Assembly: GCF_000251105.1 (NCBI RefSeq)
Contig: NC_017034.1
Coordinates: forward strand, 1,922,001 to 1,986,000
Source of the DNA: Methanocella conradii HZ254
GTDB taxonomy: Archaea > Halobacteriota > Methanocellia > Methanocellales > Methanocellaceae
DNA length: 64,000 nt
Direction of reading: 5' to 3'
This document shows positions 49,970 to 58,886 of this stretch, piece after piece. The notes beneath the pieces are model-generated. The model did no database searches. It was given only the letters and a program-made list of their open reading frames with translations, and had not been told where the DNA came from. The position numbers and the translations under genes are program-made. Position 1 is the stretch's first letter. The number at the start of each line of letters is the position of its first letter.

Positions 49970-51796
49970 TTATTGAATCAGCACTAAAATAAGGACAGTC
50001 AAAGACGTGGCGGCAACTATGACGGCGACGGCGAAGGCGCCAGCCATGGCCACCATCGCGTTCGCAGTGCTCGCAAGCTTCGCTATCTTATGGGAGCCGA
50101 AAACCATGACATCGGTGGCAAGCTCACTCTCCATGCCGGCGACGACGGGCTCCAGGTCCCCGATTGCGGCGTCAACCAGCTTCGATATGGTATCAACCAA
50201 AAGCTCGTGCTCGAGGTGCTGGCCTACATAGTTAGCGCCCGACAAAGTATTAACGACGTGAGTATCAGTAGTCATGACCTCCGCCTCGTCGACGGGCAAC
50301 TTCTTTATGATCTCCTCCCGGAGGCCGTTAACCATGTTATTGCCATCGATGACTATGTAAGCCGTACGCTGGCCCATCGCCTCAACAACGGCCACCCTTA
50401 TGCCCAGGTCACCCATGCCCTCAAGCCTGGTGCATATGGGCGGCGAGCTCGCCACTCCCACCCTCACCTCGCCCATCGGCATGGATAAAAGCTCCTTAGA
50501 GGCGTTTGCGGCCGCCCTTATAATGTTATACGAATCCCTTGTGCCCGGCTCGATGGCGGTGGCGAAAGGCTCGGTACAGTTATGGGCGTCAATAATCGTG
50601 GACTGGCGGGCGCCTGCCACGCGGCTCTCAGCCATCGCGGTGAAGCCCACGGCAAACTCGATGTCCTCGGTGGACGTCGGGGCCTGCGTAGACACCAAAA
50701 ACACCGAGTCGTTGAAACGCTGGCCCAGTATCTTCGTATTACCCACGGACACGCGAATAGACTTCGACGCCAGCGGGCTATACTGGACCCGGGCGAGCGC
50801 CCGCCTGGCCGCGCTGATTATCTTCTCAGACTCCTCGGATGACACTAGATTAAAGTCATGATAAGCAGTGCCGTGCGGCACGAAGATAAGGCCCTCGCTG
50901 AAGGCCTCAGAGACAATCGTGGGAAGGTTGCCGCCGCCTATCTCCCCCATCGGGCCAGGGTGTACATAGGGTGTTATTATTATGGCCTTGGTGGTCCCAT
51001 CCATCCGCCTGAAGCTCAACACGTTCACGGGGGCGTCGATGGACTCGCCTATCTTCTCGAAGAACTCCTCCATGGCCGGGGACCCCTCGGTGAGGTGGGC
51101 TATGAAGTCCTGAATAAAATCTAAACTGCTGACGCCAAAGGACTTAACCATCGGGTAGTCCACGTACCTCACGAAGGCGAAAGACGCGACTATGAATATA
51201 AGGCTTGATATGGCGAGGTCTATGTAAAGAATGGGGGAGGTCGTGTAGTATAGCAGGGCTATAGCGCTGAAGACGGTCTGCAGGGACGCGGGGAGGATGA
51301 CCTTAGGCAGGCTGTTCACCGAAATTCCGAGCAGCACCATCATGCGGAGGGCGAAGATGAGCGAGAGCGCCAGGATGAAGCCCAGGAATGTATATGGCAG
51401 GTGGGCTATGAGCGCCACGGCGTTTGAGGCCACGGTAGCCAGTACGACTACAATGAGCATTATGAGCGATATTAGCGCAGAACGGTTATAGGTGACGTTC
51501 TCACCGAAAATGCATGATATCGGCTTGGTGGCCACCGCAGCGAGGATGGCGGGCAGCGCAAACAAGGCCAATCCGGCGGCCGCATTTTGAATGATGCCAA
51601 AGGGAAAGGCCACGATCCCGGCAAGCACCGACAGCCCTATGATGGCCGCAATCGATACCTTATAGTCCGGCGCCTCGAATATGTAGTCGGCATAGCTGGC
51701 CAGCTGCTCTTCCATGCCCCTGGGCTTTCGCTTCCTGCGCCTGATCCTCAAAAGCTTTATCCGGGCGCTGGCCCTGGACCAGTAACCATCGGCCAT
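49970..51796 (-). CDS. DUF2070 family membrane protein
   Basis: A 608-residue archaeal protein. An N-terminal bundle of about six helices (residues 45-205) is followed by a large soluble domain with IIITPYVHPGPMGEIGGGNL and FVPHGTAYHDFNLVSSEE, the DUF2070 hallmarks, and one final C-terminal helix. The His/Asp-rich motifs suggest a metal-dependent enzyme, but the function is unknown. It clusters with DUF555, DUF357 and HerA genes, a widespread euryarchaeal neighbourhood. Confidence 0.9.
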   Translation of the reverse strand: MADGYWSRASARIKLLRIRRRKRKPRGMEEQLASYADYIFEAPDYKVSIAAIIGLSVLAGIVAFPFGIIQNAAAGLALFALPAILAAVATKPISCIFGENVTYNRSALISLIMLIVVVLATVASNAVALIAHLPYTFLGFILALSLIFALRMMVLLGISVNSLPKVILPASLQTVFSAIALLYYTTSPILYIDLAISSLIFIVASFAFVRYVDYPMVKSFGVSSLDFIQDFIAHLTEGSPAMEEFFEKIGESIDAPVNVLSFRRMDGTTKAIIITPYVHPGPMGEIGGGNLPTIVSEAFSEGLIFVPHGTAYHDFNLVSSEESEKIISAARRALARVQYSPLASKSIRVSVGNTKILGQRFNDSVFLVSTQAPTSTEDIEFAVGFTAMAESRVAGARQSTIIDAHNCTEPFATAIEPGTRDSYNIIRAAANASKELLSMPMGEVRVGVASSPPICTRLEGMGDLGIRVAVVEAMGQRTAYIVIDGNNMVNGLREEIIKKLPVDEAEVMTTDTHVVNTLSGANYVGQHLEHELLVDTISKLVDAAIGDLEPVVAGMESELATDVMVFGSHKIAKLASTANAMVAMAGAFAVAVIVAATSLTVLILVLIQ

Positions 51797-51818
51797 ACCA
51801 ATCCCCTAGTTAGCTCGC

Positions 51819-52172
51819 TTATTTCTCTTCAAGGCCAAGCTCGGTTATCTCGACGACTTTAAGCGGCACGTCCTTCAGGGCTTTGCCTATCTCTTTTTTG
51901 GATATGCGCTCGGCGTGCTCCTTGCTTTCTGCGTTAAAGACCTTCATCTCGAGCAGCAGCCCCACTATGCCGGTATTGGCCACCACGAACACGCTATCGA
52001 ATGGCTCCCCGCAAAACGGGCAGAAAGTGGCCCCAACCTCTACCTCAACATAGTTCATCCGCGGGTTTAGCCTCTTGCCCGCCTCAGAGATGGCAACGCT
52101 CATCGCGTCGTCCACCGATTTCACGTCCTTCACTATCCAGGCGGCCTCCAGCACCACCTTGTAATTCGGCAT
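51819..52172 (-). CDS. DUF555 family protein
   Basis: A 117-residue protein conserved in methanogens: PNYKVVLEAAWIVKDV, ATFCPFCGEPFDSVFVVA (a CxxC metal or redox motif) and SKKEIGKALKDVPL. Function unknown. It lies 22 bp upstream of the DUF2070 gene and is probably co-transcribed. Confidence 0.85.
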   Translation of the reverse strand: MPNYKVVLEAAWIVKDVKSVDDAMSVAISEAGKRLNPRMNYVEVEVGATFCPFCGEPFDSVFVVANTGIVGLLLEMKVFNAESKEHAERISKKEIGKALKDVPLKVVEITELGLEEK

Positions 52173-52251
52173 TTCCTCTCCCTCTTTTTACCGGGTCTCG
52201 CTTTGAAAATAGAGACAGGCATACATACCAGCCGCTAATATTTAACCCTAT

Positions 52252-52533
52252 TCATGCAGCGAACAGGTCCTTTTTCGTCACCTTGAACGCGCCAATGCGG
52301 ACGCCGGCGTCGAGCCATGCGTGCCCGTAGCTGAAGCACACTAATGCATTCACCGAATCCCCCGCTTCTAAAAAGTGGACGCCATCAAGGTAGTAGCTTT
52401 TTGCCATCTCATAAAACTCGGAGGCGATCCTTTCAAGCCGGGGGTCCATTCCCGGGGCTTTTTTCGCGTCGTCTAATGCCTCCTTGAGCAAACGCCTGTA
52501 CCTGGCCGTCTTTTCGTTAAGGTCGGCTGCCAT
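52252..52533 (-). CDS. DUF357 family helical protein
   Basis: A 93-residue all-helical protein: EKTARYRRLLKEALDDA and YYLDGVHFLEAGDSVNALVC, then FSYGHAWLDAGVRIG, a compact bundle known from archaeal DUF357 structures but of unknown role. ATG 52533 follows the herA stop by one base (TGATATG), so it is translationally coupled to HerA. The longer frame to 52632 lies entirely within herA and is not used. Confidence 0.85.
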   Translation of the reverse strand: MAADLNEKTARYRRLLKEALDDAKKAPGMDPRLERIASEFYEMAKSYYLDGVHFLEAGDSVNALVCFSYGHAWLDAGVRIGAFKVTKKDLFAA

Positions 52534-52534
52534 A

Positions 52535-54022
52535 TCACGCCTTCCCAAAAAGCCTCTTGAACAGGCTTCCGCCCGCGGGAGGCTTATCCTCTTTATCGGC
52601 CTCATCCGATATCTCCTTGGAGGCCCCGCCATGCCTGCTCTTTCTAACTCGCACCTGCACCATCACGGCACGGGGTATGTCGGGGCTTACAAAAAGGGCA
52701 ACCCCTGGAGGAAGCCGCTTGATCTCCTCTTCAAGCTCAGAGCTTATCCCTTCCAGGCTCTTGGTAATGGCCCTGATATCATTTGGGTTCGTCACCCGCA
52801 TGATTATCTGGGTGTTACACTGCGAGAGCACGTTCTTATCCACTTTTGCGGGGCGCTGGGAGATTATGAGAAGCCCCAGGCCGAACTTCCTGCCCTCGGA
52901 CGCGATAGCCCTGAGCACGTCGCCGCTCACTGTCTTAGCGAAGCCCTTCTCAGGGCAAAAGTTATGCGCCTCCTCCACTACCACCATGCCCGGAGGCACC
53001 TGGCCCGCCTTCCTCGCCTCAAACAGGTTGTCGAGCAGCTTCGCCACGATTGCCTGCTGGACGTCAGGGCCTATCCCTTTCATGTCGACAATGCTCGTGC
53101 GGCCCCTTGCAAACAGCTCGGTAAGCGGCGTGGGCCTGTCAGATAAAAACTCCGCTTCGAGCAGCGGCTCAAGCTTGTTATAGACCCCCCACTTCATAGC
53201 GCTATGGGAAGAGCCTATCTCCCTGAGCACGTCCTTTATCGTATAGTCTATGCCATCATTCCTTAAGGCGTTGACCGCCTCGTATATCAGCCCTATCTCT
53301 GTATTATTAAGCTCTGAGGGCACGTACTCGATTATCTCCTTGGGCTTTAGGTTAACGCCGTTAAGCCTCAGCGGCCTGTCCGCATACCCGCACAGCTTCT
53401 TGTTGCCAGGCGTGTATATAGTAACATTCTTGTAGCCTTGGGGCTCAACTCCGAACTTTTCCGCGAGGGCGCCCATGTCGGCATCGTCATTCGGCTCCTT
53501 GAGCGTGGCATACTCCCCGTGGGGGTCGATGATGAGAAGTGGCACGCCCTTCTCCATCATCTCTTCTATTATGACGGCGGCGGTGTACGACTTGCCGCTC
53601 CCGGTCATGGCCAGGATGCTACAGTGTTTCTGTATAAGCTTATTACGGTCCACGGTTACGGGTATATCGGTGCCATCCAGCAGCCCCAGGTATGCGCCAC
53701 CGTCGGATAGGCCCAGAGTCTCAACTATCAGCTCCTCTTCCGCCTTATAGACCCTGTCTCCAGGCCTGAAAGGCGTCATCGGCGCCCTTAGAAGCCCCTG
53801 CTGATCCCTTACCCCTATGACCGTGACGGATGCGATGACCCTGTCCTTATTGTCCGCCCCCTCCGACCGCGTCATCGACATCACCTGGCAGAGCACCCAG
53901 CCATCGGTGGAATGCCACACCTTAACATAATCCGTTCTCCTCAAGGCCGGGTCCGTGACCATAAACTTAAACGTATGCGACCCGGTCTCCCCAAATATTA
54001 CCCCTACCGAGCCTATCATCAC
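52535..54022 (-). CDS. herA: HerA-type ATPase/helicase
   Basis: A hexameric DNA translocase acting with NurA and Mre11-Rad50 in end resection. The 495-residue protein has an N-terminal HAS-barrel, Walker A TGSGKS (140-145), LLIIDPHGEY (162-171), the Walker B-like VVEEAHNFCPE, SEGRKFGLGLLIISQRPA and the arginine-containing C-terminus. NurA is not adjacent in this window. It is followed by the coupled DUF357 gene. Confidence 0.92.
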   Translation of the reverse strand: MMIGSVGVIFGETGSHTFKFMVTDPALRRTDYVKVWHSTDGWVLCQVMSMTRSEGADNKDRVIASVTVIGVRDQQGLLRAPMTPFRPGDRVYKAEEELIVETLGLSDGGAYLGLLDGTDIPVTVDRNKLIQKHCSILAMTGSGKSYTAAVIIEEMMEKGVPLLIIDPHGEYATLKEPNDDADMGALAEKFGVEPQGYKNVTIYTPGNKKLCGYADRPLRLNGVNLKPKEIIEYVPSELNNTEIGLIYEAVNALRNDGIDYTIKDVLREIGSSHSAMKWGVYNKLEPLLEAEFLSDRPTPLTELFARGRTSIVDMKGIGPDVQQAIVAKLLDNLFEARKAGQVPPGMVVVEEAHNFCPEKGFAKTVSGDVLRAIASEGRKFGLGLLIISQRPAKVDKNVLSQCNTQIIMRVTNPNDIRAITKSLEGISSELEEEIKRLPPGVALFVSPDIPRAVMVQVRVRKSRHGGASKEISDEADKEDKPPAGGSLFKRLFGKA

Positions 54023-54061
54023 CCATACTTTTGTAAGGCTTCTTATATAACCTTGTTCCAG

Positions 54062-54832
54062 TTAGAGCCTAAGGCCAGCCAGCGCTTCCAGCGCTTCCTC
54101 CTCCAGGAAGTGCAATTCTGCAGGAATGACCAGGATATGAAGAGGCCCGCCAAAGTCATATGACTTGAGGGAGTCGAGCCTTGCCGCCTTTACGCACGGC
54201 TCCGGTGAGCCTGCCCTGGCAACCCCCACGCCTAACGCATCCCTCAGCACGCCCTCCTTCCTGCGCTCTTCCACCAATAGCAATAGCTCTATACCTTTAT
54301 TGATGGTCATATAGCCCTGAGCCTTGTCAATGTCTAAAAAAAGAAGGGTGTGAAGGCCGTTAGCCTTGTTCATCTTGATGGTATCATAGGGCGTTTCCGA
54401 TACGATGCTCCTGTACGGGAAGGCGATGGTGGCAGACTTCCCGAACCTGTAGTTCTGGAGGCCGGTCACTCCGCAAACCGCCGAGGCGATGGACGCCCCG
54501 TGTATCACGGCTGTCTGGATGCCCATCTTTTGCGCCCTAAGCCTCAGGTCAACATGAGTAGTGGCTACCATAGCATCCCCGCCGGTAAGGAATACGACGT
54601 CCTTGTCTACCGCATCCTTTAGAATTGAGTCTTCGGGGTGCTGCTCAACGTCTTCCCTGTCCAGTACCTTTATGGGCTTGCCATATAGCGCCTCAAGCTT
54701 CTCTAGCGTCGCGCCCATGAGCCTTGAGGTATAAAACTCGGCGTATGCCACATCCGCCTTCTTGATGGCTTCGAGGCCCTTGAGGGAAATATCCTTCTCA
54801 TCCCATAGGCCGAGTCCTATGAAAGTTAGCAT
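54062..54832 (-). CDS. dph5: Diphthine synthase
   Basis: SAM-dependent methylation of the modified histidine of elongation factor 2 in diphthamide synthesis. The 256-residue protein begins MLTFIGLGLWDEKDISLKG and shows FLTGGDAMVATTH, GASIASAVCGVTGLQNYRFG, SETPYDTI and LHILVIPAELHFLEEE. The start at 54832 is chosen from family alignment and a GATATATC box about 25 bp upstream; the extra in-frame ATG at 54844 is unlikely. Confidence 0.93.
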   Translation of the reverse strand: MLTFIGLGLWDEKDISLKGLEAIKKADVAYAEFYTSRLMGATLEKLEALYGKPIKVLDREDVEQHPEDSILKDAVDKDVVFLTGGDAMVATTHVDLRLRAQKMGIQTAVIHGASIASAVCGVTGLQNYRFGKSATIAFPYRSIVSETPYDTIKMNKANGLHTLLFLDIDKAQGYMTINKGIELLLLVEERRKEGVLRDALGVGVARAGSPEPCVKAARLDSLKSYDFGGPLHILVIPAELHFLEEEALEALAGLRL

Positions 54833-54925
54833 GATATCGCACACTAATCTGGCTTCTCAGATATATCGTTTACCATGAAGCCAGGGGATGTATCCATATA
54901 TTTGTATGTATGATATAGGAATGTA

Positions 54926-55498
54926 ATGGATCCGGATTTGGAGCGTATGGTGGAACTCTTAAACGAGATAGACGACATCCTTTGCTGCCCCCGCTGCGAC
55001 CTGGCGCTGTCCAGGACGAAGGTGGTGGTCGGGTCGGGGCCGCTCGACGCCAGGATAGTTCTCATAGGCGAGGCGCCCGGGCGAAATGAGGACGAGAAGG
55101 GCGAGCCATTCGTAGGCGCGGCAGGACGCAACCTGGACGCGCTACTGGAAAAAAGCGGCATACAAAGAAGAGACGTATATATCACCAACGTGGTGAAATG
55201 CAGGCCGCCAGGGAATAGGCCTCCAAGGGCATGCGAGATAGAGGCCTGCCATCCATACCTCCAAAGGCAGCTCGAAGCCATATCGCCTAAAATCATCGTA
55301 CTGATGGGCAGGACGGCCGCCGAGGCCATGCTGGAAAGAAAAGTGAACCTGGGCAAGGAACATGGCACCGTAATTGAAAAAGGCGGCATCAAATATATGA
55401 TAACCTACCATCCTGCAGCAATGATCTATAATCAGTGGCTAGGCGATACCATAGCCGGGGATTTTAAAAAGGTCAGCGCTTTGCTGCTGGAGGGTTGA
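54926..55498 (+). CDS. Uracil-DNA glycosylase, family 4 type
   Basis: Removes uracil from DNA. The 190-residue protein has the iron-sulfur cysteines CCPRC near residue 20 and later Cys residues in KCRPPGNRPPRAC, motif 1 GEAPGRNEDEKGEPFVGAAG, TNVVKCRPPGN and the C-terminal YHPAA. These are features of family 4 [4Fe-4S] UDGs. Its 3' end overlaps the convergent MscS gene by 26 bp. Confidence 0.92.
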   Translation: MDPDLERMVELLNEIDDILCCPRCDLALSRTKVVVGSGPLDARIVLIGEAPGRNEDEKGEPFVGAAGRNLDALLEKSGIQRRDVYITNVVKCRPPGNRPPRACEIEACHPYLQRQLEAISPKIIVLMGRTAAEAMLERKVNLGKEHGTVIEKGGIKYMITYHPAAMIYNQWLGDTIAGDFKKVSALLLEG

Positions 55499-56645
55499 GC
55501 GCCTCAACCGTGACGCCGGGCTGCTGCATTTTTAACAAAACGGTTGTGACAGGGAAGGGTATCTCCACGTTTTCGGCTGCAAAGCGCTTTAGCGTCTCCC
55601 TGTATATCCTATCGGGCACTTCCCAGCTCAGCTTATAGTCTTTCACCCAGACATGCATGAGCAGGTTAATAGAGAAGTCTCCGAGGTCTTTTATGTATAC
55701 CTTCGGCGCCGGGTCCTTTAGCACCCCTTCCGTATGTGCCGCTATGTCCAGCAAGATGCTCGACGCCTTCTCGACGTCAGAGCCGTAGGCTATGCCGACC
55801 TTGATGTCAAACCTCACCTTGGCGTCAGGCAACGAGTAGTTGATGATGTTCGACTTTGAGATGTCGGCGTTGGGCACTATTATGAGCCTGCTGTCCAGCG
55901 TCTTTATCCTGGTGCTCCGAATCCCTATCTCAACCACGTCGCCAACCATGCCGTCGGCGAGCTGTATGCGGTCCCCAATCTTGTACGGCCTGTCTGATAG
56001 GACGGCAAAAGCGCCGAATACGTTTGAAAGGAACTCCTGAGCGGCGAGCGCCACGGCGATGCCGCCCACGCCCAGCGTTGCAATAAGAGGCGTGATATTG
56101 ACGTCGAAGAGGGCGAGCACCATGAGGGTGGCCACGATAAAGACCAGCATCCAGACCGCCTTGGCCAGGAACGGCATCAGGGCGTCGTCAAGCTCTGAAT
56201 TCGTTTTCGGAGCGACGTCGTTCTTGTACCAGTTGATGACCGCAGTGGCGAGGTTGGAGACGAGGTAGGCGGCAATATAGACCAGCGCTATGGTGAGCAG
56301 CGCGACAAGGTTATCCGAGAGCACGCCGGGCAAATCGTTGAGCGTGGCAAATGCGATATAGACTCCAACGGCCATTATGAATACCTGTAGAGGGCCGTTG
56401 ATGGCCTTTAATATCTCGTCGTCCAGCGTGGTTTCCGTCTTTGAGACCAGGTGTGGCGCCACGTCTTTTATGAAGTATTTGACGGCTTTTGCGAGCAAAT
56501 AAGATAATATTACTATGAAAATGGCAATGATGAGGTCTGCCCATGTAGGGCTCAGGCCTGTGGCATTCGAGAGGCCCGTTTCCATCTCCTGTATGAACGT
56601 CGAGTTGCCTATGCTATTTATGATGCTCGTGCTGTTCTCGGCCAT
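55473..56645 (-). CDS. mscS: Small-conductance mechanosensitive channel (MscS family)
   Basis: A 390-residue channel releasing ions on membrane tension. An N-terminal signal-like or periplasmic segment and four membrane helices are followed by the pore/beta block GGIAVALAAQEFLSNVFG, DRPYKIGDRIQL, VVEIGIRSTRIKTLD and IVPNADISKSNIINYS, then a C-terminal alpha/beta domain. It is convergent with the UDG gene with a 26-bp overlap. Confidence 0.93.
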   Translation of the reverse strand: MAENSTSIINSIGNSTFIQEMETGLSNATGLSPTWADLIIAIFIVILSYLLAKAVKYFIKDVAPHLVSKTETTLDDEILKAINGPLQVFIMAVGVYIAFATLNDLPGVLSDNLVALLTIALVYIAAYLVSNLATAVINWYKNDVAPKTNSELDDALMPFLAKAVWMLVFIVATLMVLALFDVNITPLIATLGVGGIAVALAAQEFLSNVFGAFAVLSDRPYKIGDRIQLADGMVGDVVEIGIRSTRIKTLDSRLIIVPNADISKSNIINYSLPDAKVRFDIKVGIAYGSDVEKASSILLDIAAHTEGVLKDPAPKVYIKDLGDFSINLLMHVWVKDYKLSWEVPDRIYRETLKRFAAENVEIPFPVTTVLLKMQQPGVTVEALNPPAAKR

Positions 56646-56703
56646 AGCGTCATATAGTTAGGCATCGCTATATTTAAATTTGGTGGGATTTAAGATGGAT
56701 AGC

Positions 56704-57171
56704 TTAGAATGCTTTGCTGAATTTTTCGAGTAGTTCTGCGATTTCTTTTTCTCTGCCTCTGCCTCCCCACCCTATGATCCCTGTGGCGACGACTTTTCCG
56801 CCCTTTGCCTCTATGCCTTTTTTCATAATGGAGATGGCCTTGTTCCCGCCCGTCCACTTGAATGGCAATGACTTGGTCACGAAGCACGCTGCCTTTTTGC
56901 CATTTAGCCCTGGAAGCTTCCCCAGGTATGCCTGCATGGGGCGTGAAACCGAAAAGGCGTGCACGGGGGCGGCGAAAACTAAGGCCTCGTATGGGCTGAT
57001 GTCAGGAAGCCTTTCGAATTTTATCTTTTCCAGGCCTCTTTCATTTTCGTCTACCGGGGCAATCCTCTCGATGCTCACCGTGTGCCCCTCTGCCCCAAGC
57101 TTCTCCTTAAGCCTTTCTGCAACCGATAGCGTATGGCCGGTCTTGGAATGAACAATAATCCCTATCTTCAT
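56704..57171 (-). CDS. Flavodoxin-domain protein
   Basis: A 155-residue FMN protein. The phosphate loop HSKTGHTLSVAERL and the flavin-contact segments FAAPVHAFSVSRPM and GWGGRGREKE indicate a flavodoxin/NAD(P)H-dependent oxidoreductase fold. It is unlinked to the other flavodoxin (8793) and the two share little beyond the fold. The partner is unknown. Confidence 0.82.
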   Translation of the reverse strand: MKIGIIVHSKTGHTLSVAERLKEKLGAEGHTVSIERIAPVDENERGLEKIKFERLPDISPYEALVFAAPVHAFSVSRPMQAYLGKLPGLNGKKAACFVTKSLPFKWTGGNKAISIMKKGIEAKGGKVVATGIIGWGGRGREKEIAELLEKFSKAF

Positions 57172-57369
57172 AATGAGCTAATAGATAATCAGGGTATCAT
57201 TAAGATTTGCGTTTAAAGTAGCCCCGGCTGGATTCAAACCGATGCCGCCGCCTCCAAAGTTTACATTCTTATACTTTCGAGCTGAAAGCCAATCTCGTTA
57301 TTCTGATATACTCCTCGGCAATCCCCAGAGCTTCCACGGCTACACTGGCCTTTACGATAACGGGGCTAT

Positions 57370-57415
57370 GGGGTCGAGAAAGCCCACGACTTTAGTCGTG
57401 GGATGAATCGACCCC
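57370..57415 (+). repeat. Nested hairpin at the left end of the TnpB element
   Basis: GGGGTCGA (57370-57377) pairs with TCGACCCC (57408-57415), and inside it CCCACGAC (57383-57390) pairs with GTCGTGGG (57395-57402) around TTTA. Two perfect 8-bp stems are separated by a symmetric 5-nt internal loop. Confidence 0.75.
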
Positions 57416-57462
57416 TTGGCCTATACAAAAAATATTTAAGCTAAAATTATTTGTTATTATTT

Positions 57463-58557
57463 ATGCGTAAGGTGTATAAGTTCCGGCTCTATCCAACTAA
57501 GCCACAACTCAAAAAACTGGGGCGGACGCTGGAACTATGCCGATACGTGTACAACAAGACTCTTGAGACGAGGAAGAAAGCGTGGGAAGAAGATGGAAGA
57601 ACGCTTTCAAAATACAGTCTCAACAACCTGCTGCCAGAGTGGAAGAAAGAGGATCCTGAGTTAAAAGAAGTGTTCTCGCAGACATTGCAAGAGGTTCAAG
57701 AAAGAGTTGATTTGGCGTTCAAGTATTTTTTCAGGAGATTAAAAAACGGCGATAATCCCGGGTATCCGAGGTTCAAGGGAAAGGGGTGGTACGATAGCTT
57801 CTGCTACCCGCAGATGGGGTTCAAGGTGCATGATAATAGTGTATACCTCTCCAAGATTGGCGAGGTGTACATGGTTAAGCATAGAGAGATAGAAGGCGAG
57901 ATAAAAAGAATTTGTGTGAGAAGAAAGAACAACAAGTGGTACGCTTGTATAACCGCAGATGTACGACCAGCTGAGATTAGTAACAGCCTTGCTGTCGGAG
58001 TAGACGTTGGATTGGAGAGCTTTGCCACGCTATCTACAGGGGAGAAGATAGCTAATCCAAGGTTTTTCAGGGAAGATGAGAAAGCATTGGCAAAGGCTCA
58101 GCGCAAGCTCTCGAAGACAGAGAAGGGCACTCCTAGAAGAGATAGAGCGATGAAGGTCGTCTCGAGAATCCATGAGAGGATAGGTAACCGTAGATACGAT
58201 TTTGTACACCAGCTAAGCCGCAAGCTGGTTAATCGGTTCGGATTAATAGCCTTCGAGGATTTAAGTATAAAGAAAATGGTTAAGAACCACCGGCTAGCTA
58301 AGAGCGTATCTGATGCAGCGTGGAGAATGCTGATTAATGCTACAAGGTACAAGGCTGAGAGCGCCGGTACAAAAGTAGTATTGGTCAACCCTGCCAACAC
58401 GTCAAAGATGTGCTCCAGGTGTGGACAAATCGTCGAGAAAACATTGGATGAAAGGGTGCATAGGTGTCCTTGCTGCGGACTCGTCATGGACAGGGACGAG
58501 AACGCGGCTATAAACATACTCAGACTGGGACTGCAGTCTGTCGCCTACAAGGCATAG
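57463..58557 (+). CDS. tnpB: TnpB RNA-guided nuclease
   Basis: Omega-RNA-guided endonuclease of IS605-type elements and ancestor of Cas12. The 364-residue protein has the RuvC aspartate in VGVDVGLESFATLS, the catalytic glutamate in FEDLSIKKMV, a zinc finger with CSRCG and CPCCG, and the last aspartate in DRDENAAINI. All look intact. It starts with the family N-terminus RKVYKFRLYPTKPQ; ATG 57463 lies after an AAATATTTAAG box (57429-57440). Confidence 0.92.
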   Translation: MRKVYKFRLYPTKPQLKKLGRTLELCRYVYNKTLETRKKAWEEDGRTLSKYSLNNLLPEWKKEDPELKEVFSQTLQEVQERVDLAFKYFFRRLKNGDNPGYPRFKGKGWYDSFCYPQMGFKVHDNSVYLSKIGEVYMVKHREIEGEIKRICVRRKNNKWYACITADVRPAEISNSLAVGVDVGLESFATLSTGEKIANPRFFREDEKALAKAQRKLSKTEKGTPRRDRAMKVVSRIHERIGNRRYDFVHQLSRKLVNRFGLIAFEDLSIKKMVKNHRLAKSVSDAAWRMLINATRYKAESAGTKVVLVNPANTSKMCSRCGQIVEKTLDERVHRCPCCGLVMDRDENAAINILRLGLQSVAYKA

Positions 58558-58560
58558 AAG

Positions 58561-58581
58561 CCCACAGGCTTCAGCCGTGGG
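58561..58581 (+). repeat. Hairpin at the right end of the TnpB element
   Basis: CCCAC/GTGGG enclosing GGC-TTCA-GCC with one bulged A, starting 3 bp after the tnpB stop; the expected 3' end of the omega RNA scaffold. Confidence 0.65.
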
Positions 58582-58598
58582 AGCAGTCACGACATAAG

Positions 58599-58629
58599 TT
58601 ATATATATTTGTATAGACATGTCTATACA
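58599..58629 (+). promoter_or_regulatory. TATA box with overlapping 20-bp palindromic operator
   Basis: A TTATATATAT box (58599-58608) is directly followed by TGTATAGACATGTCTATACA (58610-58629), a perfect 20-bp palindrome ending 11 bp before the TTG start at 58641. A repressor bound here would block transcription initiation of the two downstream genes. Confidence 0.75.
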
Positions 58630-58640
58630 TGTGAAATATT

Positions 58641-58886
58641 TTGGCTGATTTCCACCGTTATCCGATAAAGCTTTCGGGACATGCTGCCGAAAGATTAGGC
58701 GAGCGGTTCAAGTTATATGATGAGGATGAAATTAGGCACTATATCAAAAATGCCGAAGTCGTGGACCCGTTTGGAAAGGAGGGAAGCATTGGCATTTTAC
58801 AATGCCGGTTCGGTGATCGCAAGCTCAGGTTTGTATGCAAGATAAGCGAGAAAGTATTGGTTGTGATAACCGTGGAGGAATATTAA
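58641..58886 (+). CDS. DUF4258-like protein, putative toxin
   Basis: An 81-residue basic protein resembling DUF4258/RelE-like toxins: KLSGHAAERLGERFKLYDED, ILQCRFGDRKLRFVCKIS, VLVVITVEEY. Genes of this type often pair with a small DNA-binding antitoxin. The start is TTG 58641, leaderless after the promoter. Its stop overlaps the next start (TAATG), a coupled pair. Toxicity is inferred, not shown. Confidence 0.7.
   Translation: MADFHRYPIKLSGHAAERLGERFKLYDEDEIRHYIKNAEVVDPFGKEGSIGILQCRFGDRKLRFVCKISEKVLVVITVEEY

Larger units (their letters stand above)
57370..58590 (+). mobile_element. IS200/IS605-group element with TnpB only (IS1341 type)
   Basis: A unit with a single intact tnpB between two hairpin ends typical of the group: a left nested hairpin (57370-57415) and a right CCCAC...GTGGG hairpin (58561-58581). 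No tnpA transposase is present, so movement would need TnpA in trans. Exact ends are not determined. The region of the gene end plus the right end is where a guide (omega) RNA is expected. Confidence 0.75.

Noticed and set aside
52534..52632. Longer start for the DUF357 gene
   Set aside because: The extension lies wholly inside herA, and the TGATATG junction gives a natural coupled start at 52533.
57218..57270. A tRNA-like 3' half on the minus strand (TTTGGAGGCGGC...GGTTTGAATCC...CCGGGGC) beside the TnpB element
   Set aside because: The T-loop has T instead of the invariant C56, the T-stem pairs poorly and no matching 5' half with a proper anticodon arm could be folded. It may be a tRNA remnant at an insertion site, but I cannot assign it.
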